A DNA stretch of 60,820 bases from Prevotella sp. DNF00663. GTDB lineage: Bacteria; Bacteroidota; Bacteroidia; Bacteroidales; Bacteroidaceae. How positions within the stretch are numbered: the first letter of the stretch is position 1; each line of letters opens with the position of its first letter. Positions 26,696 through 35,083 of this stretch are shown here, piece by piece. The stretch covers positions 1 to 60,820 of the forward strand of contig NZ_KQ960629.1 in assembly GCF_001553265.1 (NCBI RefSeq), in the 5' to 3' direction. The notes beneath the pieces are model-generated. The model worked only from the letters and a program-made list of their open reading frames with translations, was not told the origin of the DNA and did no database searches. A program made the translations under genes and the position numbers.

Positions 26696-28399
26696 ATGAA
26701 AAAATCAATCCTATATATCATGGCTTTGGCCGGTTGTATGCTGACTAGCTGCAACGACTTTTTGGAAAAGTCACCTCGTGACACGTTCACCAACGACCCA
26801 AGCTTTTGGAATAACGCCAACGACGTAGCCAGCTATAGCAATAAGTTCTACGACAACTACACCGGCTATAGTTCCGGTGGCGGTGCCGGATGGTTCTATT
26901 TCAAGACCCTATCCGACGACCAAGTGAATGCCAATTTCTCCGATTGGACCTTCAAGACCATCCCTTCTACAGCCAGTGATTGGTCAGGCGGATTCACAGA
27001 GATACGCCGTATCAACTACATGTTGCAAGGTTTGGAAAACTCAACCCTTGCCAATCGTACTTACTATAAAGCTGTAGGCCGTCTCAACAGAGCATGGCAA
27101 TACTACCAAATGGTACGCGAATACGGTAACGTACAGTGGCAGAACGAAGTAATTCTGAACCCGGAAGACCCTACCATCTATGGTTCTCGCACCGATAGAG
27201 ACGTCGTCATGGACTCTGTACTCAACGATCTGAACTACGCCATTGCCAACCTTGGAACCACCAAGGATAAGACTGCATGGAGCAAAAACATGGCACTAGC
27301 CATGAAGAGTGATATCTGTCTCTACGAAGGCACGTTCTGTAAATACCGCACACAAACCGATAATGGCAAGGCTCCCGATGCTGCCCGTGCCAAGAAATAC
27401 CTGCAAGAGAGTGCCGATGCTTCCGATGCCATCATCGCTTCGGGTACCTATAAGTTGACCGACAAGTATGGTGAAATCTATAATAGTCTTGACTTGAACA
27501 ACTGCAGTGAAATCATTTTCTTCCGCAACTACGAGAAAGATATGGTCATGCACGGAACCATCGACTACACTTGTAGCTCTACCACCATCAGCGGTATCAC
27601 GAAAGACGCCTTCGATGCATTCCTCTTTACCGATGGAAAGCCATTGGCTACCACTTCTCGCAATAAAGACGACAAGGCCATTATCAACAAGAATGGCAAC
27701 TTCTCTATCAGCAAACTGCTCGCAGAACGCGACGGTCGACTCAGCGTTTTGCTCGATTCCATCATCTGTTTTAAAGGACATGGATGGGCACGCTTGAACA
27801 ACGAGGGCAAACCTTCGGGTTCGGCAGAGATGACTTCATCGACAGGTTACACCATCCGAAAGTATGATAACCTCACATTAGAGACCTACTACCGCACCAA
27901 CACCAACACCGGTTATACCGATGCTCCGCTCTATTGGTACGCCGTAGTGCTGCTCAATAATGCCGAAGCAAAGGCCGAATTAGGCACCATTACCAATGCC
28001 GACCTCGACAAGACCATCAACTTGCTACAGAAGCGTGCCGGACTCCCCGCCATGACAACAACCGTTGCTGCCGACCCAGCCAATAATATGGGTGTCAGCG
28101 ACCTACTTTGGGAGATTCGTCGCTGCCGTCGTTGCGAATTGATGACCGACAACTGGTACCGCTATTGGGACTTGGTACGTTGGCATCAGCTTGACAAACT
28201 CGACTCCAACAAGTATCCTAACATCAATCGTGGTGCCAACCTCACCAACATGATCGACAATGCCGTGAAGGTAGACGAGAACCACTACATGATTGGAACC
28301 TCTGCTACGCGTACATTCAACAACAAGTATTACCTCTATCCTATCCCCAACAGCCAGCTTACTTTGAGCCCTTCCACCGGACAGAATCCTAACTGGTAA
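26696..28399 (+). CDS. SusD/RagB-family outer-membrane lipoprotein
   Basis: 567 aa, surface-exposed substrate-binding partner that caps the SusC barrel. Lipoprotein signal with lipobox MLTSC (about Cys19), then the RagB/SusD N-terminus (NDFLEKSPRDTFTNDPSFWNNANDV) with the TPR-like helical core, and a C-terminal YPIPNSQLTLSPSTGQNPNW, the standard family ending. A strong terminator follows. Confidence 0.95.
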   Translation: MKKSILYIMALAGCMLTSCNDFLEKSPRDTFTNDPSFWNNANDVASYSNKFYDNYTGYSSGGGAGWFYFKTLSDDQVNANFSDWTFKTIPSTASDWSGGFTEIRRINYMLQGLENSTLANRTYYKAVGRLNRAWQYYQMVREYGNVQWQNEVILNPEDPTIYGSRTDRDVVMDSVLNDLNYAIANLGTTKDKTAWSKNMALAMKSDICLYEGTFCKYRTQTDNGKAPDAARAKKYLQESADASDAIIASGTYKLTDKYGEIYNSLDLNNCSEIIFFRNYEKDMVMHGTIDYTCSSTTISGITKDAFDAFLFTDGKPLATTSRNKDDKAIINKNGNFSISKLLAERDGRLSVLLDSIICFKGHGWARLNNEGKPSGSAEMTSSTGYTIRKYDNLTLETYYRTNTNTGYTDAPLYWYAVVLLNNAEAKAELGTITNADLDKTINLLQKRAGLPAMTTTVAADPANNMGVSDLLWEIRRCRRCELMTDNWYRYWDLVRWHQLDKLDSNKYPNINRGANLTNMIDNAVKVDENHYMIGTSATRTFNNKYYLYPIPNSQLTLSPSTGQNPNW

Positions 28400-28415
28400 G
28401 ACTCAATACTATCAT

Positions 28416-28460
28416 AACCGTGCCCGACTGAACCGATGGTCAGGCACGGTTTTTATTTTT
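28416..28460 (+). terminator. Terminator after susD
   Basis: Stem AACCGTGCC-C-GAC / GTC-A-GGCACGGTT (one C-A mismatch) followed by a T-rich tract. Confidence 0.8.
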
Positions 28461-28487
28461 ATACGACACAACAGTAACAACACATAC

Positions 28488-30356
28488 ATGAAAAAAACTT
28501 TTTGTCTGATAGTGCTTCTCATAGGATTCTTCCTTTCTATGCAGGCACAGCAAATCAAACATTTCCGCTTTGCCCAAATCACCGATCTCCATCTGAATCC
28601 TAACAGCCCACAACCTACAGAAGACCTGTTACGCTCTGTAGCTGCCATCAACGCTACCGACAGCCTCGACTTTGTACTCGTCACCGGCGACCTGACCGAT
28701 AATGGCGACCGCATCTCACTACAAAAGGCTAAAAGTTGTCTGGATTTGCTACGCTATAAGTATTACACCATCATGGGCAACCACGAGACCAAGTGGAGCG
28801 AATCGGGCTGTACAGCCTTCACCGACATCTTCGGTAGCGAACGATTCTCATTCATCCATGGGGGCATTCTCTTCCTCGGTTTCAACTCCGGGCCACTCAT
28901 CCGCATGGCATTAGGCCATGTTCCACCCCAAGATATAGCTTGGGCCAAACACGAGATAGAGACACAGAGCCAGCGACTAGGCAATCCTCGGCTGCCCGTA
29001 ATGCTGGTCACCCACTATCCCATATTGCCGGGAGACGTAGACAATTGGTACGAAGTGACCGATGCTCTACGCCCTTATAACGTTCGCCTTTTCATCGGCG
29101 GACATTACCATCGCAACAAAATGTTCGATTACGACGGTCTTCCCGGAATACTCACTCGCAGCAACTTGCGCGACAAGCAAGGCACCACGGGCTATAGCAT
29201 CTTCACGATTACTCCCGATTCCATCACCTCTTACGTACAAAACTCCGACGGTTCACGTCGTCCGATGGTTGCCTTATCCTTGCATACCAACTACTTCGAC
29301 CACCAAGGCCATGCCAAACAATACCCCGACTATAGTGTCAACAAGCAATACTCCAAGGTAAAGGCACAATGGCGACTAGCCACCAGTACGGCCATCCTCT
29401 CATCGGCTGCCATACTCAACGACCACCTCTTCGTGGGCGATGACGCCGGAAATCTCACGGCCTATCGACTGAAAGACGGCCGGCAACTGTGGCAACAATC
29501 GCTGAAAGCACGCATTGTGGGTACACCTGCTGCCACAGATGGCATTGTAGTATGTGGTTCAGCCGATAAAAATATCTATGGATTTGATGCCAAGAGTGGT
29601 AAAAACTTATGGACGGTTCATACCGATGCTCCGGTCTTAGGAGCCATCAACATCACCCACCACACGGTATATGTAGGTGGCAGCAACGGCATATTCCGAG
29701 CTATCGACCTCTATTCGGGTCAACAGAAATGGCAGTACGAGGGTGTCAAAGGGTATATTGAGACTTTGCCACTCGTAACAGATAGTTCCATCATCTTCGG
29801 TGCGTGGGACAATACCCTTTATTGTCTGAACACGACAAACGGAACCGAACGTTGGCGCTGGACTAATGGCGAACAGCGCATGCACTTCTCGCCTGCTGCT
29901 GTATGGCCGGTATCTTCCAACGGTCGCGTATTCATCGTAGACCCTCGTAGAGTACTGACTGCTATCGATCTTACCACAGGTAAAACGCTTTGGAGTACCA
30001 AGCAATCGATGGTTCGCGAAAGTATTGGCCTCTCAGCCGATGGCCTGCGCATCTACGCCAAGACTATGAACGACAGCATCGTCTGCTATAGTGCCACATC
30101 AGACATCCCCCGACAACTGTGGGCTACCAATGCCCGATTCGGCTACGAGCACGCCACAACCATGCTACCCGAATACGATGGCACGGTATTCAGCACCACC
30201 AAAGAGGGGTTGGTGATTGCACTCGATGGCAAGACCGGCCGTATCAAATGGCAACACAAAGTGGGTAACTCGCTGGTTAACACCGTTGTACCCATCGATA
30301 AACACCATCTTGTCACCACATCTACCGATGGTTGCATCTACCTCTTAAAACATTGA
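28488..30356 (+). CDS. Secreted metallophosphoesterase fused to a PQQ-type beta-propeller
   Basis: 622 aa. Sec signal peptide (residues 1-20), then a calcineurin-like metallophosphoesterase domain (about 24-260) with all metal-site motifs: QITDLHLN, VTGDLTDNGDR, MGNHET, TH and GGHYHRNK. The C-terminal half (about 300-622) is a PQQ-like (BamB-type) beta-propeller with repeated GxxLWxx and VYxGxxx blades, e.g. DGRQLWQQS, SGKNLWTV, TGKTLWSTK. The substrate is unknown; removing phosphate before uptake is possible. It has its own position after the susD terminator, and an 83-bp-type repeat starts 4 nt after its stop codon. Confidence 0.88.
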   Translation: MKKTFCLIVLLIGFFLSMQAQQIKHFRFAQITDLHLNPNSPQPTEDLLRSVAAINATDSLDFVLVTGDLTDNGDRISLQKAKSCLDLLRYKYYTIMGNHETKWSESGCTAFTDIFGSERFSFIHGGILFLGFNSGPLIRMALGHVPPQDIAWAKHEIETQSQRLGNPRLPVMLVTHYPILPGDVDNWYEVTDALRPYNVRLFIGGHYHRNKMFDYDGLPGILTRSNLRDKQGTTGYSIFTITPDSITSYVQNSDGSRRPMVALSLHTNYFDHQGHAKQYPDYSVNKQYSKVKAQWRLATSTAILSSAAILNDHLFVGDDAGNLTAYRLKDGRQLWQQSLKARIVGTPAATDGIVVCGSADKNIYGFDAKSGKNLWTVHTDAPVLGAINITHHTVYVGGSNGIFRAIDLYSGQQKWQYEGVKGYIETLPLVTDSSIIFGAWDNTLYCLNTTNGTERWRWTNGEQRMHFSPAAVWPVSSNGRVFIVDPRRVLTAIDLTTGKTLWSTKQSMVRESIGLSADGLRIYAKTMNDSIVCYSATSDIPRQLWATNARFGYEHATTMLPEYDGTVFSTTKEGLVIALDGKTGRIKWQHKVGNSLVNTVVPIDKHHLVTTSTDGCIYLLKH

Positions 30357-30359
30357 CCG

Positions 30360-30422
30360 TGCTGCCAAGCCTTTTCAGCATTGCTGCATGGGCTTGACAG
30401 CATTGCTGTTCGGCTCATGCAG
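30360..30422. repeat. Truncated copy C of the 83-bp repeat
   Basis: Aligns without gaps to element positions 21-83. CCTTTTCAG...TTGCAT matches copy D closely, and hairpin 3 is ACAGC-ATT-GCTGT, where an A-T pair replaces the G-C pair of copies B, D and E. The left arm is missing because the phosphoesterase gene ends there. Confidence 0.7.
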
Positions 30423-30472
30423 CAGCCCCAAATAGCCCCTTTTGAAATTTAAGATTTTTGAGATAAACAGCC

Positions 30473-30960
30473 ATAAAGAACAATTATACGAAAAGACTAA
30501 TAACATTATGTTTGCTTGGCTTGCTATGTATACTTGGCAATGCGCAAACCACGGGGACTACGTATGTTCCTCCATTGAAAACAGAATTAGAGAAAGAGAA
30601 CTTCCTAAAACAATTAGTGAAAGACAAGAAAATGCTTATTGGGCGACCAGCTTCCGTGGCTTATGAGACTCTTAAACAAGGTGGATTCCCCATAAAACAC
30701 ATGTCAACCTCTACAGTTGGCCCATGGAGTCAACCAGATGGAATAGAATATATGACCGGCGTAATATTCTTTGATAAGACAGTAAAAGAAATAGGAGCAA
30801 CGAATACTGCATTTTTAGTGACTATAAAACTAGGATTATGGGTAAACGATGTTGACTTTTGGAAAAGTCTTCCGGACGAGAATTGGATGGAATATATATA
30901 GGAGCAAACAAAAACAACATCATACAAGACATTGATTATGAGAAGGTAAAAGATTTCTAA
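30473..30960 (+). pseudogene. Decaying gene for a small secreted protein
   Basis: No family recognised. The frame reads as a normal signal peptide, KNNYTKRLITLCLLGLLCI then LGNAQ, but the codon where the start should be (30473) is ATA and there is no ATG, GTG or TTG upstream before a stop (30464). The frame stops at 30899-30901 inside TATATATAG. Removing one TA there restores 20 more sensible codons, ending DYEKVKDF at 30957. Both faults suggest inactivation by a start mutation and a dinucleotide slip. A TTG at 30512 could start a shortened 129-aa form, which would lose the charged part of the signal. Confidence 0.6.
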
Positions 30961-30966
30961 AGCTAA

Positions 30967-31020
30967 ACAGGCATGGTGTATCACATAGAACGCTGGATAC
31001 ACCATGCCTGTAGTCTTTTT
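30967..31020 (+). terminator. Strong terminator after the pseudogene
   Basis: Perfect 15-bp stem (30967-30981 with 30997-31011, ACAGGCATGGTGTAT and complement), 15-nt loop, then AGTCTTTTT. Confidence 0.85.
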
Positions 31021-31024
31021 AAAA

Positions 31025-31065
31025 GGAAATAAAATAGCAAAACCGACTCCTATAAGTATGGAGTC
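31025..31065 (-). terminator. Possible terminator of the double-hydrolase gene
   Basis: Minus strand: GACTCC-9 nt-GGAGTC (31060-31065 with 31045-31050), touching the stop codon, then a T-rich run GGTTTTGCTATTTTATTT. Confidence 0.4.
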
Positions 31066-32459
31066 TAATGCTTCTTTAATTCTGTCGCAACGAGTTCTGC
31101 CAACTTTTTAGCTCCCCGCTCGTTAGGGTGAACACCATCTTGAATGACCAAATGACCGTAGGGAGAAAAGCCCGTATGCAAGTCGATAACCTTGCATTTA
31201 TTCTTCTTTGCCACCTTCCGAATAGTTGGAATGATAGAGTTGACCAGCACAGAATCGCTCATATTCCACGTGGGCTTGAAGATGGGAATGGGCGTACACA
31301 GATAGATTGTAGGGTGAGTGGGCAAGGCTTTAAGGGTATCGACCATAGCTTGCAAATCGCTGGCAAAGTCTTGACCATACTGCCAATTCTCCGGTTTGGT
31401 ATCATTAGTACCCAACTTCAGTACCACTACATTCGGCTGGAATTCCCTTGCATCTCTCCATAACGGTTCATTTACGTACGGCAGATTACCTTTGCGAAGC
31501 AGCGTTCGGGCTAATATACCGAAATTACCAACATGATATTGGCTACCCAACAGCTGTTGCAACACAGATGGATAACTCGTATGAGAGGCCATACTCAAGG
31601 CCATTCCTTCCGTAATAGAGTTTCCGATACAAGCCACACGAATTGCATCGGGACGCGGAGACTTAAGATGATGGAGCCAAGAAGTGAGGTCGTTCAGCAT
31701 TTGGTCGTGATAACCAAAACTCGACCAAAACCCGAATCCATGACTACCACCGGGATAAACATAGAGCGAACAGTCGTTCCCCTCACGCCGCATGGCCGAA
31801 TAATAGGCTATACCATTATAGATCGGATTCACCGCATCATCGTCATTGGCTAGCAGAATAATGGCTGGTGGCGTGCTATGCACGCGTACACGAGTCTCCA
31901 TGGAATACAATTCTTGCATGGCAGCATCGTCTTTTAACGAGCCAAGCAACTGTTCTCTGGAAGAGACATGAGTGCCACGCTTCATCGTAATAACTGGATA
32001 AAAGAGAATAGAAAAGTTGGGACGGTCGGCATAACTCAACAAACAAGAAGCCATGGCAGCCAAGTGACCACCGGCAGAAAAGCCCATAATGCCCACATCG
32101 GCAGGATTGATACGCCACGTAGACGCACTATCACGCACCGTACGGAGAGCCTGTCGGACATCGGTTAGAGGCACATTGCAGTCGCCATGTGGCATATTGT
32201 ATTCCAAAACGAAGTAGGCTATGCCTTGATGATTGAAGTAATCAGCCCAGTCGTGTCCCTCATGATCGGTGGCAAGTATCGTATATCCGCCACCCGGACA
32301 GTCTACAACGGCACGCCCGGTAGCTACAGAGGCGTCGGGGAGATAAGCCGTCAACACGCTGTTACGACCTGTTGCAAGTTTTAATTGGAGAGTTGCCGTC
32401 TTGCCCCACCCTGTCACCGAGGATAGCAAACAGACGAAAAGTAGTAATAAGTTTCTCAT
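31065..32459 (-). CDS. Secreted double esterase: alpha/beta hydrolase fused to SGNH hydrolase
   Basis: 464 aa, Sec signal (about 1-19). The first domain (about 25-265) is an alpha/beta-hydrolase of the BD-FAE/acetyl-esterase kind: oxyanion region CPGGGY, nucleophile Ser128 in GFSAGG, acid in LLANDDDAV (Asp206-208), His240 in GGSHGF. The second (about 272-464) is a GDSL/SGNH hydrolase: Ser281 in GNSITEG, Gly in FGILART, Asn352 in GTND, and DGVHPN supplying Asp/His. Both active sites look complete. Such pairs deacylate polysaccharides; the substrate here is unknown. It follows the SDR gene by 23 bp. Confidence 0.9.
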   Translation of the reverse strand: MRNLLLLFVCLLSSVTGWGKTATLQLKLATGRNSVLTAYLPDASVATGRAVVDCPGGGYTILATDHEGHDWADYFNHQGIAYFVLEYNMPHGDCNVPLTDVRQALRTVRDSASTWRINPADVGIMGFSAGGHLAAMASCLLSYADRPNFSILFYPVITMKRGTHVSSREQLLGSLKDDAAMQELYSMETRVRVHSTPPAIILLANDDDAVNPIYNGIAYYSAMRREGNDCSLYVYPGGSHGFGFWSSFGYHDQMLNDLTSWLHHLKSPRPDAIRVACIGNSITEGMALSMASHTSYPSVLQQLLGSQYHVGNFGILARTLLRKGNLPYVNEPLWRDAREFQPNVVVLKLGTNDTKPENWQYGQDFASDLQAMVDTLKALPTHPTIYLCTPIPIFKPTWNMSDSVLVNSIIPTIRKVAKKNKCKVIDLHTGFSPYGHLVIQDGVHPNERGAKKLAELVATELKKH

Positions 32460-32482
32460 ATAAAAGTAATTAGTTCTATGTT

Positions 32483-33208
32483 TTATCTAGTCAATTTCAT
32501 ACGTCTCCAAATGAAATTGGGTATCAATCGCCAGAAGAAAGTGAGAACAGCATAGCGCCAATCTATCACTACAATATGGCGACGAGCCAATATGTTGCGG
32601 ACTATAGCACGTGCCACTCGCTCCTTATCCATCAACATGGGATAACGACCGCCCGATAACAAGGGGGTATCTACGAATCCCGGACGAATGTCGGTAAATG
32701 TAATCGGTAATCGACGGCTATGAGCCAACTGCTCCAAAGCTTGAATATAGGTGGCTTGATAGGCTTTGGTGGCGCTATAAGAGGGAGCCGGACCTAGTCC
32801 TTTAGTACCAGCAATAGACGAAACAATAGCTATATGCCCATATCTCTGATGCTCCATGAGATGGAACATGGTATCAATCAAACGTGTAAAACCGCTGACA
32901 TTGGTATCGACCGTGGCTGTCTCTATAGACTGTTCAAGCATAGGATTCTGCTTTCCTACACCCGATACATGAACATAAAGGTCTATCCCACCCATCTCTT
33001 CGACCAAGCGAGTCAACAAGATTGGCGCATCCATCGTCGTAACATCTATCTGCGAGATAGTAACCTGTGCAGGATACTTCGCTTGAATATCGTGTAAAGC
33101 ATCCAAACGTCGTGCAGCAATGCCGATATGCCAACCGGCTTGACAAAGAAGTAGGGCTACTTCGCGCCCTATTCCCGACGAAGCTCCCATGATAACAGCC
33201 TTTTTCAT
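32483..33208 (-). CDS. SDR-family oxidoreductase
   Basis: 241 aa when started at MKKAVIMGASSGIG (33208); the frame from 33289 has 27 unrelated hydrophobic residues. NAD(P) motif GASSGIGRE at residues 8-16, VHVSGVGK in place of the usual NNAG, catalytic Ser in VSSIAG and YSATKAYQATY for Tyr/Lys. The ARRLDAL motif suggests NADP(H). A C-terminal TFFWRLIPNFIWRRM stretch may sit at the membrane. Probably co-transcribed with the downstream esterase gene. Confidence 0.88.
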   Translation of the reverse strand: MKKAVIMGASSGIGREVALLLCQAGWHIGIAARRLDALHDIQAKYPAQVTISQIDVTTMDAPILLTRLVEEMGGIDLYVHVSGVGKQNPMLEQSIETATVDTNVSGFTRLIDTMFHLMEHQRYGHIAIVSSIAGTKGLGPAPSYSATKAYQATYIQALEQLAHSRRLPITFTDIRPGFVDTPLLSGGRYPMLMDKERVARAIVRNILARRHIVVIDWRYAVLTFFWRLIPNFIWRRMKLTR

Positions 33209-33214
33209 GAAGTA

Positions 33215-33222
33215 CAAAGTTA
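33215..33222 (-). promoter_or_regulatory. Minus-7 box for the SDR-esterase operon
   Basis: Minus-strand TAACTTTG close to the SDR start; no clear minus-33 box. Confidence 0.4.
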
Positions 33223-33275
33223 ATTCTTTTTGATTAAAATATAGTTCTTTAGCAAATAAAATAAAAATAAACACG

Positions 33276-33283
33276 TATCTTTG
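33276..33283 (+). promoter_or_regulatory. Minus-7 box for sppA
   Basis: TATCTTTG, 33 bp before the sppA start; a TTTAG lies about 23 bp upstream, at the long end of the usual spacing. Confidence 0.45.
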
Positions 33284-33315
33284 CATCATATCATCTCTGA
33301 AACCAAAAGCTATAT

Positions 33316-35079
33316 ATGAAGGATTTTTTCAAAAACGTACTTGCCACAATTGTAGGCCTTTTTATCTTCGGATTTATTACAGTGTTCTTCTGTTTCATCG
33401 GTGCTATCGGTATGATAACAGCCAATAGCTCTACCAAGAAGATAGAATCAAACTCAGTACTGTTGCTGAAACTCGACGGAAACATGTCTGAACAAGACGA
33501 AACAACATTGAGTGACCAACTCTATGGAAATACGGGGGTCAGTTTCAAAACTTATATAGAAGCTATCAACGAGGCTGCCCATAATGATAATATCAGCTGT
33601 ATCTATTTGGAATCAGGCAACTTGACTGCCGATATAGCACAAAGGCAAGAGTTACGCGATGCGCTTTTGGAATTCAAAAAGAGTGGAAAGAAAGTAATAG
33701 CCTACGGTGAGAACTATTCACTATTGAACTATTATTTGGCCACAGCTGCCGACAAGGTATACATGAATCCTATTGGTTCGATTACTTGGAAAGGTATAGG
33801 TGGTGAGATGGTATATGTGAAAGACTTGCTAGCTAAAGTGGGTGTAAGGGTCGTTCCATTCAGAATGGGCAAATACAAGAGTGCCGTGGAGATGTTCACT
33901 GAGGACAAAATGTCCGATCCAAATCGCGAACAGACAGAACGATATATCCATGGATGGTGGGACACAGTATTAAATGCAGTATCCGGCAGTCGTAAAATAT
34001 CGAAGGATTCTCTTAACGCTTACGCCGACAGACTGATTGGTATGGAGGAGACTTCAAAGATGGTTGGCTACAAAATGGTCGATGGACTGTACTATAACGA
34101 CCAAATCAAGGATGTCGTAAAGAAAGCTATCGGTATAGATAAAGACGAGGAACTGAATCTCATCACACCATCAGAGTTGGTAGCACAGAAAAGTGAAAGT
34201 GCCGAAAAGCATATCGCTGTGTACTATGCATACGGAAATATAGTAAACAACAAGATGCCACAAAGTATGTTTGGTGAAAATCATGAGATTGTAGCTAAAG
34301 ATGTTTGCCGCGATTTACAGGATTTAGCTGACGATGATGATATAAAAGCTGTAGTTATAAGAATCAACTCCGGAGGTGGAGATGCATACGCATCGGAACA
34401 ACTATGGCATCAAGTAGCCGAGTTACGCAAGAAGAAACCGGTGGTAATCTCGATGAGTGGTGCAGCCGCATCGGGTGGATATTACATGAGTTGTCCGGCC
34501 AATTGGATTGTTGCCGATCCCACAACGATTACCGGTAGCATCGGTATTTTCGGACTACTTCCCGACCAATCAGAGCTGATGACCAAGAAGTTAGGCTTGA
34601 AATTCGACGAGGTGAAGACCAATCGTAACTCCATATTTGGGGCTAGTGGTCACTTCTTGACCGGTGAACAGTTCAATATCATGCAAACAGCCATTGAGAA
34701 CGGATACAAACTGTTCAAGAAACGGGTGGCTGAAGGCAGGAAGTTGTCTATGGAACAAGTGGAGAACATAGCTCAAGGTCATGTTTATCTAGGCGCAGAT
34801 GCTATCAAAATAGGTCTCGTAGACGAACTTGGAGGCTTGAATAAGGCCATAGCTAAGGCTGCCGAACTGGCAAAGTTGAAGAACTACGGTACCGCTAGTT
34901 ATCCTGAAGCCAAAAGCTGGTTGGATAACATTATGGCTATACCGGATAACAGCAGTTTCCTTGACAAACAATTGGAAACTACATTTGGCGAATACTACAC
35001 GACTTTCAAACTTATCAAAGATATGCAACATAGGGACAGATTGCAAGCTGCCATGCCTTACATATTAAGAATACAATAA
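33316..35079 (+). CDS. sppA: Signal peptide peptidase SppA, long (67K) type
   Basis: 587-aa inner-membrane serine protease that degrades cleaved signal peptides. One N-terminal transmembrane segment (about residues 8-32), then two tandem ClpP-like domains. The catalytic Lys is in the N-terminal domain (FRMGKYKSAVEMFTEDKMS), the catalytic Ser in the C-terminal domain (VISMSGAAASGGYYMS), with IRINSGGGDAYASEQLW and TGSIGIFG flanking. The length fits the E. coli-like long form. Four bp before lpxK; one operon. Confidence 0.95.
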   Translation: MKDFFKNVLATIVGLFIFGFITVFFCFIGAIGMITANSSTKKIESNSVLLLKLDGNMSEQDETTLSDQLYGNTGVSFKTYIEAINEAAHNDNISCIYLESGNLTADIAQRQELRDALLEFKKSGKKVIAYGENYSLLNYYLATAADKVYMNPIGSITWKGIGGEMVYVKDLLAKVGVRVVPFRMGKYKSAVEMFTEDKMSDPNREQTERYIHGWWDTVLNAVSGSRKISKDSLNAYADRLIGMEETSKMVGYKMVDGLYYNDQIKDVVKKAIGIDKDEELNLITPSELVAQKSESAEKHIAVYYAYGNIVNNKMPQSMFGENHEIVAKDVCRDLQDLADDDDIKAVVIRINSGGGDAYASEQLWHQVAELRKKKPVVISMSGAAASGGYYMSCPANWIVADPTTITGSIGIFGLLPDQSELMTKKLGLKFDEVKTNRNSIFGASGHFLTGEQFNIMQTAIENGYKLFKKRVAEGRKLSMEQVENIAQGHVYLGADAIKIGLVDELGGLNKAIAKAAELAKLKNYGTASYPEAKSWLDNIMAIPDNSSFLDKQLETTFGEYYTTFKLIKDMQHRDRLQAAMPYILRIQ

Positions 35080-35083
35080 CGCA

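Noticed and set aside
30442..30666. 74-aa open frame starting with MKFKIFEIN
   Set aside because: Overlaps the signal-peptide-encoding frame of the decaying gene; its own sequence has no protein-like pattern.
31264..31274. parS-like site (TTCCACGTGG)
   Set aside because: Only the CACGTG core fits; the flanking GTT and AAC of the consensus are missing, and it lies in the esterase coding sequence. A CACGTG at about 59019 was rejected for the same reason.
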